DNA of 55,332 nt, from the NCBI GenBank assembly GCA_001829495.1, contig MIBJ01000055.1, positions 3,498 to 58,829 of the forward strand. The letters run 5' to 3'. The DNA comes from Spirochaetes bacterium RBG_16_49_21 (GTDB taxonomy: Bacteria > Spirochaetota > UBA4802 > UBA5550). This document shows positions 25,334-33,979 of this stretch, one piece after another; position 1 is the first letter of the stretch; each line of letters starts with the position of its first letter. The translations under genes were made by a program, and so were the position numbers. The notes beneath the pieces are model-generated. The model did no database searches. It worked only from the letters and a program-made list of their open reading frames with translations, and was not told the origin of the DNA.

Positions 25334-26146
25334 TTATTTGATCAGATTTTCAATATAGTGCAAAGAATAACTGCTCTTAATATGGTTTCTTCTTAGACAA
25401 AAATTATCCCTGGTTATTATATTTGAGCCGTAATCCGTTGAGAATACCCTTTTATAACCTGCATCCGATGCAAGCTTTACCAAGTAGAGGTCATACCTTC
25501 CGTACGGAAATGCAAAAAAATCCACCTTCTTACCCAAATAAAGCTCGATGATTCTTTTTGAAAGATATATCTCCTCAAACAGCTTTTTTCGGGAGATCGG
25601 GTCATTCTTTCTTGAAAGCTCCGTCAAGTCGGCATGGCTGATTGAATGCGCTTGAACATCTATTCCCATCCGCTCCATTATGCGCAGCCGGGCCCAGGTC
25701 ATGCTCCTCGACGACCTTTGCGAAACAGCATCGCAATAAATAAACTGGGTGACCGGATACCTGAATTCCCTTGCGAGCGGCACAAGCAGGGAATACGTGG
25801 AATAATATCCGTCATCAAAGGTGATAATCACCCCCTTCTCCCTATAGGGCTTCGGGTGTTCGAGCCTGCCGATCAGCTCATGCAGGGAAACCACCCGCAT
25901 TCCCTTTTCTTTTATTAACTGAAATTGTTCTCGCAGGACAGCATCATCGATTGAAAACGGGCCCCTGCCATTAATATTATGATACAAGAGGATCGGGATC
26001 GCGAGCAGCCGTGAGGATATCTCCTTGTCCTTGTATCTCCAGTCCGGCCTGGAGCTGTTTGATAAACTGAAATCATCAAGATAAAAGAACAGGGAAATAC
26101 CCAGAGATCCCAACAGGGATAATATTACTATATAGATATTTTTCAT
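25334..26146 (-). CDS. Polysaccharide deacetylase
   Basis: A 270-residue CE4-type deacetylase. One N-terminal hydrophobic segment (3-22) anchors or exports it. The NodB domain starts near 45 with IPILLYHNI. Motif 1 is TFDDG (catalytic Asp111, metal-binding Asp112), and motif 2 is HSISH (metal-binding H167 and H171). A later FAFPYGRYD corresponds to motif 3. The probable substrate is an N-acetylated glycan at the cell surface or peptidoglycan. The start at ATG 26146 gives a proper signal segment; the frame is open to 26221, but those codons lie in a repeat. No Shine-Dalgarno sequence is clear. Confidence 0.88.
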   Translation of the reverse strand: MKNIYIVILSLLGSLGISLFFYLDDFSLSNSSRPDWRYKDKEISSRLLAIPILLYHNINGRGPFSIDDAVLREQFQLIKEKGMRVVSLHELIGRLEHPKPYREKGVIITFDDGYYSTYSLLVPLAREFRYPVTQFIYCDAVSQRSSRSMTWARLRIMERMGIDVQAHSISHADLTELSRKNDPISRKKLFEEIYLSKRIIELYLGKKVDFFAFPYGRYDLYLVKLASDAGYKRVFSTDYGSNIITRDNFCLRRNHIKSSYSLHYIENLIK

Positions 26147-26161
26147 AAAGTCTATTATATA

Positions 26162-26432
26162 GGAGCTGTCTGGAAAGCCCCCCAACCCCCCGGAGGGGCT
26201 AACAACTACCCGCATCTCCATGTGTAAGAACAGGGGATAGGGGAATTGAAGAGATATCAGAGATAATTTTATTTTTTGAGCTTAAATGATTGTTTTTCCT
26301 CTTCAATTTTAACAATATTCCGCTAAAAATGTATCTCTATCATCTCTTCTATCTTCTTATCCCCCTTGCTTACACACTTGTGGGTAGTTGTTAGCCCCTT
26401 TGGGGGATTTAGGGGGATATTAGACAGCCTCG
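26162..26432. repeat. Long inverted-repeat element, about 271 bp
   Basis: Arms of about 95 bases (26162-26254 and 26332-26432) form an imperfect inverted repeat. The ends are GAGCTGTCT and AGACAGCCTC, and an exact stretch GGGGCTAACAACTACCC pairs with its complement. The centre is AT-rich and carries no frame. The inner part of the right arm recurs at 54728-54760. It reads as a non-autonomous mobile element; it fills most of the spacer 26147-26573, whose remainder upstream of dapF is plain AT-rich sequence. Confidence 0.85.
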
Positions 26433-26573
26433 GAAAATTCAATTATAATTTGGTTTTACAACACGTTTAATTATTAATTGTATCGAAATGTCTATATCTT
26501 TTGATTAATCATTATTAATGACTTTACATTTTTTAGCGGTATCATATTTTCTCATTTATAACGGATTATTTCT

Positions 26574-27413
26574 ATGATTAAATTCACGAAAATGCACGGA
26601 ACCGGCAACGACTATATAATCATAGACGGCAGAAAAAATAAATTTACCGGCATGAAAAGACTTGTTGAGAAAATGTGCGACCGGCATTACGGCATCGGCG
26701 CGGACGGCGTACTCGTATTGCATGATTCCGACGAGGCCGATTTTAAAATGAGCATATTCAACCCCGACGGCAGCGAAGCGGAAATGTGCGGCAACGGCAT
26801 CCGGTGCTTCGCGAAATATCTTCATGACAACGGCATAACCGCCATGAAACAGATAGCCGTCGAGACTATCGCCGGGATCAAGAAGCTGGAGCTTATCGTT
26901 AAGGGCAGCACGGCGGAGAGCATCGTCGTTAACATGGGCGAGCCGATACTGCAGCGGGAGCGCATACCGATGGTCGGGAAACCGGGTATGGTGATCAACG
27001 AACTGCTGCACCTTGCCGACGGATCACGATTCGAGATAACCTCACTGTCGATGGGGAATCCGCACGTTGTCATATTCGTGGAAGAGATTGAAAAGTTTCC
27101 GATCAGTAAATACGGACCGCTTATTGAAAATAACAATTTATTTCCCAGTAGGACGAATGTCGAATTCGTGAAGATCATAAATCATAAAGAGGTGATTCAG
27201 AGAACCTGGGAGAGGGGAGCAGGAGAAACCCTGTCGTGCGGGACCGGGGCCTCGGCGGTCACGGTTGCATGCATACTGAACAAGCTGACCGGCCGAAAAA
27301 TCCTCATCCATCTGAAAGGCGGGGAGCTCAAGACTGAATGGAAGGAGGAGGACAACAGCGTCTACCTCACCGGACCGGCGGTGGAGGTTTTCAGAGGGGA
27401 ATGGCCTGATTGA
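26574..27413 (+). CDS. dapF: Diaminopimelate epimerase
   Basis: A 279-residue enzyme that interconverts LL- and meso-diaminopimelate, needed for lysine and for peptidoglycan crosslinks. The two catalytic cysteines are C72 in EMCGNGIRC and C222 in LSCGTGASA. The N-terminal KMHGTGNDYIIID and the GNPHVVIFV substrate-binding segment complete the family pattern. Length is normal. The ATG lacks a good Shine-Dalgarno sequence. It stands alone on the plus strand and converges with the GerMN gene. Confidence 0.97.
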   Translation: MIKFTKMHGTGNDYIIIDGRKNKFTGMKRLVEKMCDRHYGIGADGVLVLHDSDEADFKMSIFNPDGSEAEMCGNGIRCFAKYLHDNGITAMKQIAVETIAGIKKLELIVKGSTAESIVVNMGEPILQRERIPMVGKPGMVINELLHLADGSRFEITSLSMGNPHVVIFVEEIEKFPISKYGPLIENNNLFPSRTNVEFVKIINHKEVIQRTWERGAGETLSCGTGASAVTVACILNKLTGRKILIHLKGGELKTEWKEEDNSVYLTGPAVEVFRGEWPD

Positions 27414-27454
27414 TGCAGCCTGCGGCAGAAAAGGATGCAGGCCCGGCCAAGGGA

Positions 27455-28099
27455 TCAGGGCTCCCACAGCTTCGTACCGGGAACCCCATTTTCCAAAACC
27501 ATGATCTTCTTCACCGAGGGGATGTTGTTCCTGATGGTTTTTTCAAGAGCCTCTATAAACCGATCCGCCGAATTCAATACAACCGGTATATCCCGGCCGA
27601 GCTCCACCGGTTCAAGATCAAACACGCAGACCGCTTTTCTTCCCGGAGCCTTTCCGTAGAGCCATATCTTTTTTACAAAAAGATCAGCGGGCACGGCGAG
27701 CGCCGTATTCTCATGCCGGGAGCCTTTAACCACGATAGAAAAGAGCTCCCGGGCCGTCTTCTCATCGCTGTCGTATACCGGTATTGATCGCCTTTCGCGG
27801 AAGATCGTGGAGCCGTCCAGGGCAGGCAGAAAAACGGCGATATCCCTGCGCTCATCGAGAGAGGGTATCGGAGGGAAGATATCGAATACGCCGGTCCTCG
27901 TATGCAGGCAGTACATCATATAATCAAGCATAAACAGGAGCGTGAGTGCCAGAATAATTTTACGGTTCCTTTCTTTTTTGTCAGGCTGGTCGACCAGTTC
28001 GAATTTAAGCTTCTTAAAGAGACGGGATGCCCGTGCCATTACCTGTTCATCAAATAGCACCCCGGCTTTCCGGCGAATATTTTCAAAATCGATTTTCAT
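27455..28099 (-). CDS. Membrane-anchored GerMN-domain protein
   Basis: A 214-residue protein with one hydrophobic segment at about 48-64 after a charged cytoplasmic stretch. The C-terminal 110 residues resemble a GerMN domain: ARELFSIVVKGSRHENTALA, then a short strand pair, VPADLFVKKIWLYG, and the closing NIPSVKKIMVLENGVP. GerMN domains are found in envelope proteins of sporulating and non-sporulating bacteria and probably bind or space peptidoglycan enzymes. The N-amidase gene lies 362 bases upstream on the same strand, beyond a repeat block. The domain call is by eye from the pattern, so moderate. Confidence 0.65.
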   Translation of the reverse strand: MKIDFENIRRKAGVLFDEQVMARASRLFKKLKFELVDQPDKKERNRKIILALTLLFMLDYMMYCLHTRTGVFDIFPPIPSLDERRDIAVFLPALDGSTIFRERRSIPVYDSDEKTARELFSIVVKGSRHENTALAVPADLFVKKIWLYGKAPGRKAVCVFDLEPVELGRDIPVVLNSADRFIEALEKTIRNNIPSVKKIMVLENGVPGTKLWEP

Positions 28100-28461
28100 G
28101 ATTATTAGCTCTATGCGATTCTAATATTTGTGCTTAAGCATAAAATTTTTACTTTTATGGCAATAATTTTTTAAATTAACAGAGTTAATTCAGAATTAAT
28201 TCCTATACTTCCTCTGCGCCAATTGTTAAGGCCCCCCAACCCCCCGGAGGGGGGCTAATATTGCTTTCTAAGAGCAATACTGTATTATTTCAATATATTT
28301 TTTTATAATAATACATACTCTCCAAGTCCCCCTCCGGGGGATTCAGGGGGCCGAGAAACTCGATTGAAAGATGTGGGTAATGGGTAGAGCCCCTCAGGGG
28401 GTGGGGAGGTCTAAAAAAGCGATGCGGACATTTACCCCCCTTGCTTTTTGAGCAGATACCA
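28100..28461. other. Repeat-filled spacer of 362 bases
   Basis: No gene. Contains a CCCCGGAGGGG hairpin, a GCTTTCTAAGAGC hairpin, and the dispersed repeat copy at 28289-28382, then a GCCCCTCAGGGGG hairpin close to the end of the amidase gene. Confidence 0.7.
28289..28382 (-). repeat. Dispersed repeat, copy matching the window end
   Basis: Its reverse complement matches 55239-55332 over 94 bases at roughly nine of ten positions, including CCCCCGGAGGGGGACTTGGAG and the AT-rich tail ATATATTGAA. Because the second copy runs to the window edge, the full element may be longer. Confidence 0.85.
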
Positions 28462-29634
28462 CTAGTTCATTTTCAGTAACCGGTTATATCTTTTTATAAA
28501 GAGCTTGACGCCTTCTGCGATGCCATCCGCGATCTTTTCCTGGTGGCTGCTTATCCTCAGATGGCGTGCCTCCTTCTTATTGGTAATAAAGCCTATCTCA
28601 ATAAGAACGGCGGGCATGAGTACGCCGCGCAGGACATAAAAATCGGCTTTTTTGACTCCCCGCGACCCGAACGATTTTATATTTTTTGCCATCCCCTTTT
28701 GGATTGAATCGGCGAGCTCTGAGCTCTCTTTCTGAATCTGCGTCGTGATCATCATGGCTTCTATATAATCCACATCATCATAGGTCTTGGGTGCGGATTT
28801 CGATTTTTCTTCAAGAATGACGACATTATTCTCCAATGCCGCGGTGTTTCGCGCATCTTCATTCGTGGGATTTTGAGACAGGAAAAATGTCTCATGCCCG
28901 GATATCCTGCTCGATAACGAGGAATTCACATGAATGCTTAAAAAAATACCGTTCTCGCTTTTCCGAAGCATTTTATTGGCGATGTCGGTTCTTTGCGAAA
29001 GCTCAACGAACCGGTCATTGTTTCTGGTCAAATGAACGCGCAGATCTCCCAGTTTCTTAGCTATCTTTTTTTCAAGATACCGGGCAACCTTCAGGGTGAT
29101 ATCCTTTTCCTCTAAGCCGCCTTTTCCCACAGCTCCCGGATCCTTTCCGCCATGTCCGGGATCAATCACGATAAAACAGATCCGGTCCCGGGATGAAGGA
29201 GGAGACTTCTTTTTTTCTACAGGCGCGGTTTCGTCATCCCGGATCCTTTCAACAAACAGAAGATCAGCACCGCGGCGCAGCCTGACGCGGGGATCGAAGC
29301 TTCCCATGATTGATTCGCCGGCATCCTCCGGAATGAAAATCCTCCCCCTGTTACGGATCGCCGCGCCGGACGATTTATAGAGCCTGCCGTCGACAAGGAA
29401 TGCGGAAAGTCCCACGCCGTACACTGCGTAATGGCTTTTACGATACAGCCTGCCCCTCTGTGAGATCATATCAAAGGAATGATCAAGGCCGAAAACGGAG
29501 ACTAATTCATCCAGAGGGATGTAATCCGCGTTATCGATTCTGACTCTATGGATGCTTTCAGAAAAGGAGGATGGGGGGAGCACGAAGATAAAAACAAGTA
29601 TACGGATAATGAAAAATCCTCGCCTATTTTTCAA
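28462..29634 (-). CDS. N-acetylmuramoyl-L-alanine amidase
   Basis: A 390-residue exported amidase that removes stem peptides from peptidoglycan. Signal segment 7-24. Residues about 28-130 resemble the small stalk domain often found before such enzymes. The Amidase_3 domain follows from 152: zinc ligands H161 (DPGHGG), E175 or E176 (GLEEKDIT) and H235 (LSIHVNSS), and the catalytic Glu of LIEIGFITN near 358. The gene begins with TTG at 29634, seven bases after AAGG, and overlaps the end of pgsA by 11 bases, so translation is probably coupled to pgsA. Confidence 0.93.
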   Translation of the reverse strand: MKNRRGFFIIRILVFIFVLPPSSFSESIHRVRIDNADYIPLDELVSVFGLDHSFDMISQRGRLYRKSHYAVYGVGLSAFLVDGRLYKSSGAAIRNRGRIFIPEDAGESIMGSFDPRVRLRRGADLLFVERIRDDETAPVEKKKSPPSSRDRICFIVIDPGHGGKDPGAVGKGGLEEKDITLKVARYLEKKIAKKLGDLRVHLTRNNDRFVELSQRTDIANKMLRKSENGIFLSIHVNSSLSSRISGHETFFLSQNPTNEDARNTAALENNVVILEEKSKSAPKTYDDVDYIEAMMITTQIQKESSELADSIQKGMAKNIKSFGSRGVKKADFYVLRGVLMPAVLIEIGFITNKKEARHLRISSHQEKIADGIAEGVKLFIKRYNRLLKMN

Positions 29635-30208
29635 AGCAATGCCTTATATAGGTTTTTATATACAACAGCCCGCCGAGAATATAGAACAGAACGACGAGAA
29701 AGAGGGTAAATTGTTTAAGCGTAATCCCCCGGTAAGAATAATCCAGTGACAGAATATACACGGTTCCGGCAAGCGCGATGCTTGAAACGCCGAGCTTGCC
29801 GATGAAATTGGGCTTCACTTCAATATCCCTTTTTGAGAACAGAACCGCGCCGATAAGGACGGCGGCCACCTCCCTGATGCTTGCAAGAAGATAAATCCAG
29901 AGCGGGAAATCCTTATACAAAACAAGAAACGTAAAGGCGATAATGACGGCGAATTTGTCAGCCACCGGATCGAGAAACTGGCCCAGCTTCGTGACCTGAT
30001 TCATCATACGCGCAAAAAAGCCGTCGAAAAAATCCGAGATTATTATGGCAGCCACGATTCCTAATTCACAAGCTAAATAGATTGAATCTCCGGTGATGCT
30101 CTCTTTATAGATGAAATACCCCAAAAACGGGGCCAGGATTATTCTGGTCATAGTTAGAAGATTTGATATTGTCAATATCCTGTCTTTGAAAATTTCACGA
30201 ATCTTCAT
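29624..30208 (-). CDS. pgsA: CDP-diacylglycerol-glycerol-3-phosphate 3-phosphatidyltransferase
   Basis: A 194-residue integral membrane enzyme that makes phosphatidylglycerol phosphate. The CDP-alcohol phosphotransferase motif is complete: D59, D62-G63, A66-R67, G76, D80 and D84 in the DFFDGFFAR...GQFLDPVAD pattern. Hydrophobic helices lie at about 18-38, 43-58, 85-103, 108-124, 142-155 and 165-187. It is distinguished from PssA (elsewhere in the window) by the shorter length and the ISNLLTMTRIILAP start typical of PgsA. The amidase gene overlaps its 3' end by 11 bases. Confidence 0.93.
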   Translation of the reverse strand: MKIREIFKDRILTISNLLTMTRIILAPFLGYFIYKESITGDSIYLACELGIVAAIIISDFFDGFFARMMNQVTKLGQFLDPVADKFAVIIAFTFLVLYKDFPLWIYLLASIREVAAVLIGAVLFSKRDIEVKPNFIGKLGVSSIALAGTVYILSLDYSYRGITLKQFTLFLVVLFYILGGLLYIKTYIRHCFEK

Positions 30209-30565
30209 GGGGCATATCCAGCCGTTTTTTTAGATTATACGCCTGAAAGAATTACTGGAAAAAATCGTGTTCCCGTCAAGATAATTTCCTGTTATCCGGC
30301 ACCTTGAGCGCGTAAATTAAATTTCGGGTTGTCCTGCCGCTTCCGACCTCATCCCCCCCTTCCCCCCTTCTCCTCAATAAGAGAAGGGGGGTGCATAAAG
30401 TTTATAGTTATATGCCCCCCTCTCCAATGTGGAGAGGGGGCCGGGGGGGGAGGTCGGAAGCGGCAGGATTTGAGGAGCCGGGGAGCTTGATTAAAAATTA
30501 TACTTGAAAAATTAAAGCGAGACAAATCTGATGAACTTCTATCATCCTCGGTTGGAATACGGAAC
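30209..30565. other. Divergent spacer with repeat copy 2
   Basis: Between pgsA (minus) and the SH3 lipoprotein (plus). About a third is the dispersed repeat at 30346-30454; the rest is AT-rich with no clear promoter for either gene. Confidence 0.6.
30346..30454 (-). repeat. Dispersed palindromic repeat, copy 2
   Basis: Reverse complement of the element at 3832-3942, with both nested hairpins, the GCATATAxCTATAAxCTTTATGCA link and the GACCTC/GAGGTC ends preserved. Only scattered substitutions and G/C-run length changes separate the copies. Confidence 0.85.
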
Positions 30566-31285
30566 ATGATGAAAAATAAAATAATCGGCGGCATTGTATC
30601 GGCATTAATGCTCGGTTTTGCCGGCCTCTACTGCGCAAAGGACGACGTGGCCATCACCAAGGATACCTACGGCATCATCACTAAAGGCTATTCCGCATTG
30701 AGAATCGAACCCATGGTATTTGCCGGTATAATCATCTATCTCGGTAAGGGCGAAAGCGTTGAAATAGCCGAACGCTCCAGGGAAAAAAGCTGGGTGGGCA
30801 AGATGAACGACTTCTGGTACAAAATTAAAACAAAGGACGGCACCGTTGGATGGGTGTTCGGCGATAATATTATAATCCATTCATCGAAAAGCAAGGTCAC
30901 TATGGACAAAATAGCCTCGGATTTCATGGAGCGTGAGGCGCTTCAAATAAAAAAATACCTTGCCGGGAAATGGTGGAGCGTCAACAAATTCGGCGACTTC
31001 ACCAATCACTGCCTTGAACTATATGAGAACAACAAATACCGCTCATATCAGAGGGAACAGGAAAGCCGGGCTATCGTCGGCAGATACCGGCTCGATTTTA
31101 ATAGAAATGAAATCATATTTTCCTCGGGGACTTCATTCAGGAGCAACCTTGATCTGCTCAAACGCGGCAATGAATATGAAATAAAAAAGAATATAAAGGA
31201 GCGCGAACTTCGATTTGCCAAAATCGGCTTGGAACTGCCGCCGGAACCGGTGCTGACAACAAAAGAAAATACTAAAAAGCCTTGA
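30566..31285 (+). CDS. SH3-domain lipoprotein
   Basis: A 239-residue exported protein. Hydrophobic segment 6-22 ends at Cys23 (GLYC), a relaxed lipobox of spirochaete type. Residues about 32-105 have the bacterial SH3 pattern: SALRIEP, KGESVEIAERS, WYKIKTKDGTVGWVFGD. SH3_3-like domains often bind peptidoglycan or peptides. The C-terminal half holds KKYLAGKWWSVNKFGD and later beta strands, without a recognised domain. Two tandem ATGs (30566, 30569) are equally plausible. It precedes the pseudouridine synthase gene by 7 bases. Confidence 0.75.
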   Translation: MMKNKIIGGIVSALMLGFAGLYCAKDDVAITKDTYGIITKGYSALRIEPMVFAGIIIYLGKGESVEIAERSREKSWVGKMNDFWYKIKTKDGTVGWVFGDNIIIHSSKSKVTMDKIASDFMEREALQIKKYLAGKWWSVNKFGDFTNHCLELYENNKYRSYQREQESRAIVGRYRLDFNRNEIIFSSGTSFRSNLDLLKRGNEYEIKKNIKERELRFAKIGLELPPEPVLTTKENTKKP

Positions 31286-31292
31286 GCCCCGA

Positions 31293-32084
31293 ATGGGAAT
31301 CCGACTTAATAAATACCTGGCGAATTGCGGACTCGGCTCCCGGCGAAAGGTTGAAGCGTTCATAACCGAGGGCAGAGTAACGATAAACGGTGCTCGGGCC
31401 GCACGTACCGGAACGGTTCTTGAGCCGGGAGACGTCATAAGGCTGGACGGAAGACTCATCGCGCCGATGCAGCACTCTTACCTGATGCTCAACAAACCCC
31501 GGGGATATGTGACCACCCTTGATGACGAAAAAAACCGAGCCACGGTCATGGATCTGATACCTCAGAAATACCGGCAAGCGGGCGTTTATCCCGTCGGTAG
31601 GCTTGATAAGGATACCGAAGGTCTCCTTCTGTTTACAAACGACGGGGATCTTGCATATCGATTGACCAGGCCCGATTATGAGGTGCCCAAGGAGTATGTG
31701 GCGGAGATTGATCGACCCCTTGCCGCTGCTGACAGGGATAAAATAATTAAAGGGATCTATATTCACCAACTGCATATAAAAACAAAACCGGCGCAGGTCC
31801 GCTTGCTGGATGATTCAGGCAGGCGCGTTCAGCTGGTCATTCGTGAAGGTAAAAACCGGCAGATCAGATATACCTTGATGAATCTCGGTTATAAAATCAG
31901 GCGGCTTGACAGAACAGCGTACGGCACATTAACTCTTAAGAAGATCAAAAGAGGATCATGCAGGGTTTTAGCTCAATACGAGATATGTTCAATAAAAAAA
32001 ATGGTGGGCTTACAGGGGACAGCATCGTCAGCGCCATCTACTGCTTTTTCTTTGAAGAAAAATACTCCCGGGCGTCGTCGATAG
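31293..32084 (+). CDS. rluB: Ribosomal large subunit pseudouridine synthase, RluB/RsuA type
   Basis: A 263-residue rRNA-modifying enzyme. The S4 RNA-binding domain covers 3-50, and the catalytic domain has VGRLDKDTEGLLLFTNDG with the essential Asp105. LMLNKPRG and EGKNRQIRYTLMNLGY are the usual flanking motifs. It probably isomerises a uridine of 23S rRNA; the precise family member cannot be fixed by eye. The last 16 or so residues (KNTPGRRR end) read across the antisense of the STAS gene, so the two overlap by 47 bases tail to tail. Confidence 0.92.
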   Translation: MGIRLNKYLANCGLGSRRKVEAFITEGRVTINGARAARTGTVLEPGDVIRLDGRLIAPMQHSYLMLNKPRGYVTTLDDEKNRATVMDLIPQKYRQAGVYPVGRLDKDTEGLLLFTNDGDLAYRLTRPDYEVPKEYVAEIDRPLAAADRDKIIKGIYIHQLHIKTKPAQVRLLDDSGRRVQLVIREGKNRQIRYTLMNLGYKIRRLDRTAYGTLTLKKIKRGSCRVLAQYEICSIKKMVGLQGTASSAPSTAFSLKKNTPGRRR

Positions 32085-32391
32085 TTGAGAAGATCTTAAA
32101 AAAAGTATCAAGCTGAGCGATATAAAAAAGCTGTAATATTTTCGAACTATTGCAGACCGCGATCATCTCGCGGTTATTTTCCTTTAGTTTTCTACTTATA
32201 TTTATTAAAACGCTGAGTCCCATTGAATCAATATAGTTAAGATTGTGCAGATCCAATATTATATCGGGGAAATTAAGCTCATTTAATAGGTTATTAATGC
32301 CCTCTGATGCTTTGGGAGTCGTCATGAAATCTAATTCCTCGATTTTAAATTCCATTATTGAATACGTATCAAAGTTGAGGGCCTGTATCAT
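32038..32391 (-). CDS. STAS-domain protein (anti-sigma antagonist type)
   Basis: A 117-residue single STAS domain. The core strand-helix IILDLHNLNYIDSMGLSVLINI contains the Asp-Ser-x-Gly tract in which the Ser of anti-sigma-factor antagonists is phosphorylated. Such proteins bind an HATPase-type kinase in partner switching. A STAS-HATPase gene lies 5 kb further on (37088-37975), but no direct link can be shown. The start at ATG 32391 is needed to keep the first strand of the domain. Its 3' end overlaps rluB by 47 bases. Confidence 0.85.
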   Translation of the reverse strand: MIQALNFDTYSIMEFKIEELDFMTTPKASEGINNLLNELNFPDIILDLHNLNYIDSMGLSVLINISRKLKENNREMIAVCNSSKILQLFYIAQLDTFFKIFSTIDDAREYFSSKKKQ

Positions 32392-32450
32392 AACACGACT
32401 TTTTGGACAACCCCACTTATAAAGATAAAAAATACCACTTTTTTTATTAT

Positions 32451-32469
32451 TAGACTTGTTGCTAAACTC
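32451..32469 (+). repeat. Short dispersed motif TAGACTTGTTGC
   Basis: Reads TAGACTTGTTGCTAAACTC. Related copies lie at 36963, 37067 (reversed), 40522 and 46459. Confidence 0.7.
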
Positions 32470-32480
32470 AACAATCAGTG

Positions 32481-32519
32481 ATTTTTACCTTCACCGCCTT
32501 CGGCGGCAGGGGTAAAAAT
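32481..32519. repeat. Intergenic hairpin with AT arms and GC core
   Basis: ATTTTTACC pairs with GGTAAAAAT around ACCGCC-TTC-GGCGG. The core CCGCCTTCGGCGG is close to the reverse of that at 12146-12189. Confidence 0.75.
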
Positions 32520-32821
32520 GAATAATTATAATTAGTTATGCAGCAACTCTATTTCTTGGTGTGGATTGCTCCGTAACCCACATGACTAACTAATAAAAAA
32601 CCCACTAAGACAGTATACGTATGAGAGTTGAAGTAATCAAGAAAAAAATTAATTACCTGAAACCATCGCTTCCGGCGTATGCGGGGTGATTATCCGTGAT
32701 TCAGATAAATATTTTCTTATGCTGCGGTCAAACCTTGTCGAAAGTTAATTAAGATACAGGTATAAAGGTTTTATAGAAGTTTCCTTATTTCGAAAAAGTT
32801 TAATGGTTTAAGGTCTTGGAA

Positions 32822-33400
32822 ATGCAAAATATAGATTTTTATGAAAGAAAAAATATACGCATCGTACCGCCGCAAATCAATACGATTGATCCCGAATACT
32901 ACCCGCGGCTGGCCCAGAATACTCCCCGGGAAGCCGAACGTATAAGAAAAAAAGCGACCCGTGCATTTTTTTTAATATCATCCCTCTGTATCGTATCATT
33001 TACGATAGGGATAATCATCGGAATTAAATTTTCAGGCGGCGCGCAGCGTGAAATCGTCGATAAAAAAACGTTCAATGCGATGACGGAAATCGGAAATAAA
33101 TTCTCGAATTTCATCAAAGAGAGACCCACGGAAACAGGGGCCCGCGAAAATCCTTTCCCCAAAAAGAGTTTTCCCTATGTGGTGAAATTACGGACGGAAT
33201 ACGATCATGCCGCGTCGCAGAAAATTGCAGCCTTTTTGAGCCACAAGGGCCATACGGTCATTCTCACAAAAAATAACGATAACTACAGCATCTATATCGG
33301 CCCCTATAAGAACGCCGGCGATGCCGAAACCGCACTGAAAAAAATTTCCGCCTATCAGAAATATTCGCTTGCAGAAAATATGCGGATTATAAAAAGGTAA
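32822..33400 (+). CDS. Membrane-anchored SPOR-domain protein
   Basis: A 192-residue single-pass protein. A charged cytoplasmic part of about 45 residues is followed by a membrane helix (about 48-70), a linker, and a C-terminal SPOR-like domain from about 118 (PYVVKLRTEYDHAASQKIAAFL, IYIGPYKNAGDAETALKKI). SPOR domains bind denuded glycan strands at division sites, which fits a septal role. The frame opens with TTG at 32816, but ATG 32822 with AAGG upstream is the better start. The GNAT gene follows after 84 bases. Confidence 0.8.
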   Translation: MQNIDFYERKNIRIVPPQINTIDPEYYPRLAQNTPREAERIRKKATRAFFLISSLCIVSFTIGIIIGIKFSGGAQREIVDKKTFNAMTEIGNKFSNFIKERPTETGARENPFPKKSFPYVVKLRTEYDHAASQKIAAFLSHKGHTVILTKNNDNYSIYIGPYKNAGDAETALKKISAYQKYSLAENMRIIKR

Positions 33401-33484
33401 CATCACTGTTTTTTGTGCACCCCCTCCCTCTTTCCCGTAATCCGGACATTCCAGGAAGGGATTATTATTTTTTGGAGCACTCTT

Positions 33485-33979
33485 TTGAAAACCGCTGGTG
33501 TTATCAGAAAGGCAACAACGGATGATATCGATTCCATATTCACTATAATCAAGTTCTATTCGGACGGCGGTATCATCCTGGAAAGAAGCCTGAAGGATTT
33601 AAAATCATCGCTTTATTATTTTTATGTGGCGGAAATAAGTCAAACGATCGTCGGCACTTGCTCATATTACGATTACGGCGGCCATTTGATGGAAATCCGG
33701 TCGCTGGGGGTTAAAAAAAATTTTCTCCGCCAGGACATAGGATCCGCACTCATAAAGCGGGTTATTCAGGACCTCTGCGCACTCAATAAACCGAAGATCT
33801 TCGTCCTTACCTATACGCCGGAATTTTTCAAGCGGAACGGTTTTTCGATAATATCAAAGAACACCCTGCCGGAGAAAATCTGGAAGGATTGCGTTACCTG
33901 CAAGAATATCGATACCTGCAATGAGATCGCCCTTGAATACAATTGCCAGACGGGAGAATCCGGATCAGTCGGCCTTTGA
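33485..33979 (+). CDS. GNAT N-acetyltransferase, N-acetylglutamate-synthase-like
   Basis: A 164-residue acetyltransferase. The GNAT core has EIRSLGVKKNFLRQDIGSAL, the acetyl-CoA binding loop (family Q/RxxGxG/A), and a C-terminal EFFKRNGF. The tail CVTCKNIDTCNEIALEY with clustered cysteines resembles the short ArgA-type N-acetylglutamate synthases, which begin arginine synthesis; this substrate is an inference. The start is TTG 33485, because GGAG sits seven bases before it; the frame is open upstream to 33413 but the codons there look non-coding. Overlaps the convergent gene by 15 bases. Confidence 0.75.
   Translation: MKTAGVIRKATTDDIDSIFTIIKFYSDGGIILERSLKDLKSSLYYFYVAEISQTIVGTCSYYDYGGHLMEIRSLGVKKNFLRQDIGSALIKRVIQDLCALNKPKIFVLTYTPEFFKRNGFSIISKNTLPEKIWKDCVTCKNIDTCNEIALEYNCQTGESGSVGL

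Larger units (their letters stand above)
32392..32821. other. AT-rich spacer with hairpin and short dispersed motif
   Basis: Divergent region of 430 bases between the STAS and SPOR genes. It holds the TAGACTTGTTGC motif at 32451 and a GC-core hairpin at 32481-32519. I see no gene and no convincing promoter. Confidence 0.6.
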
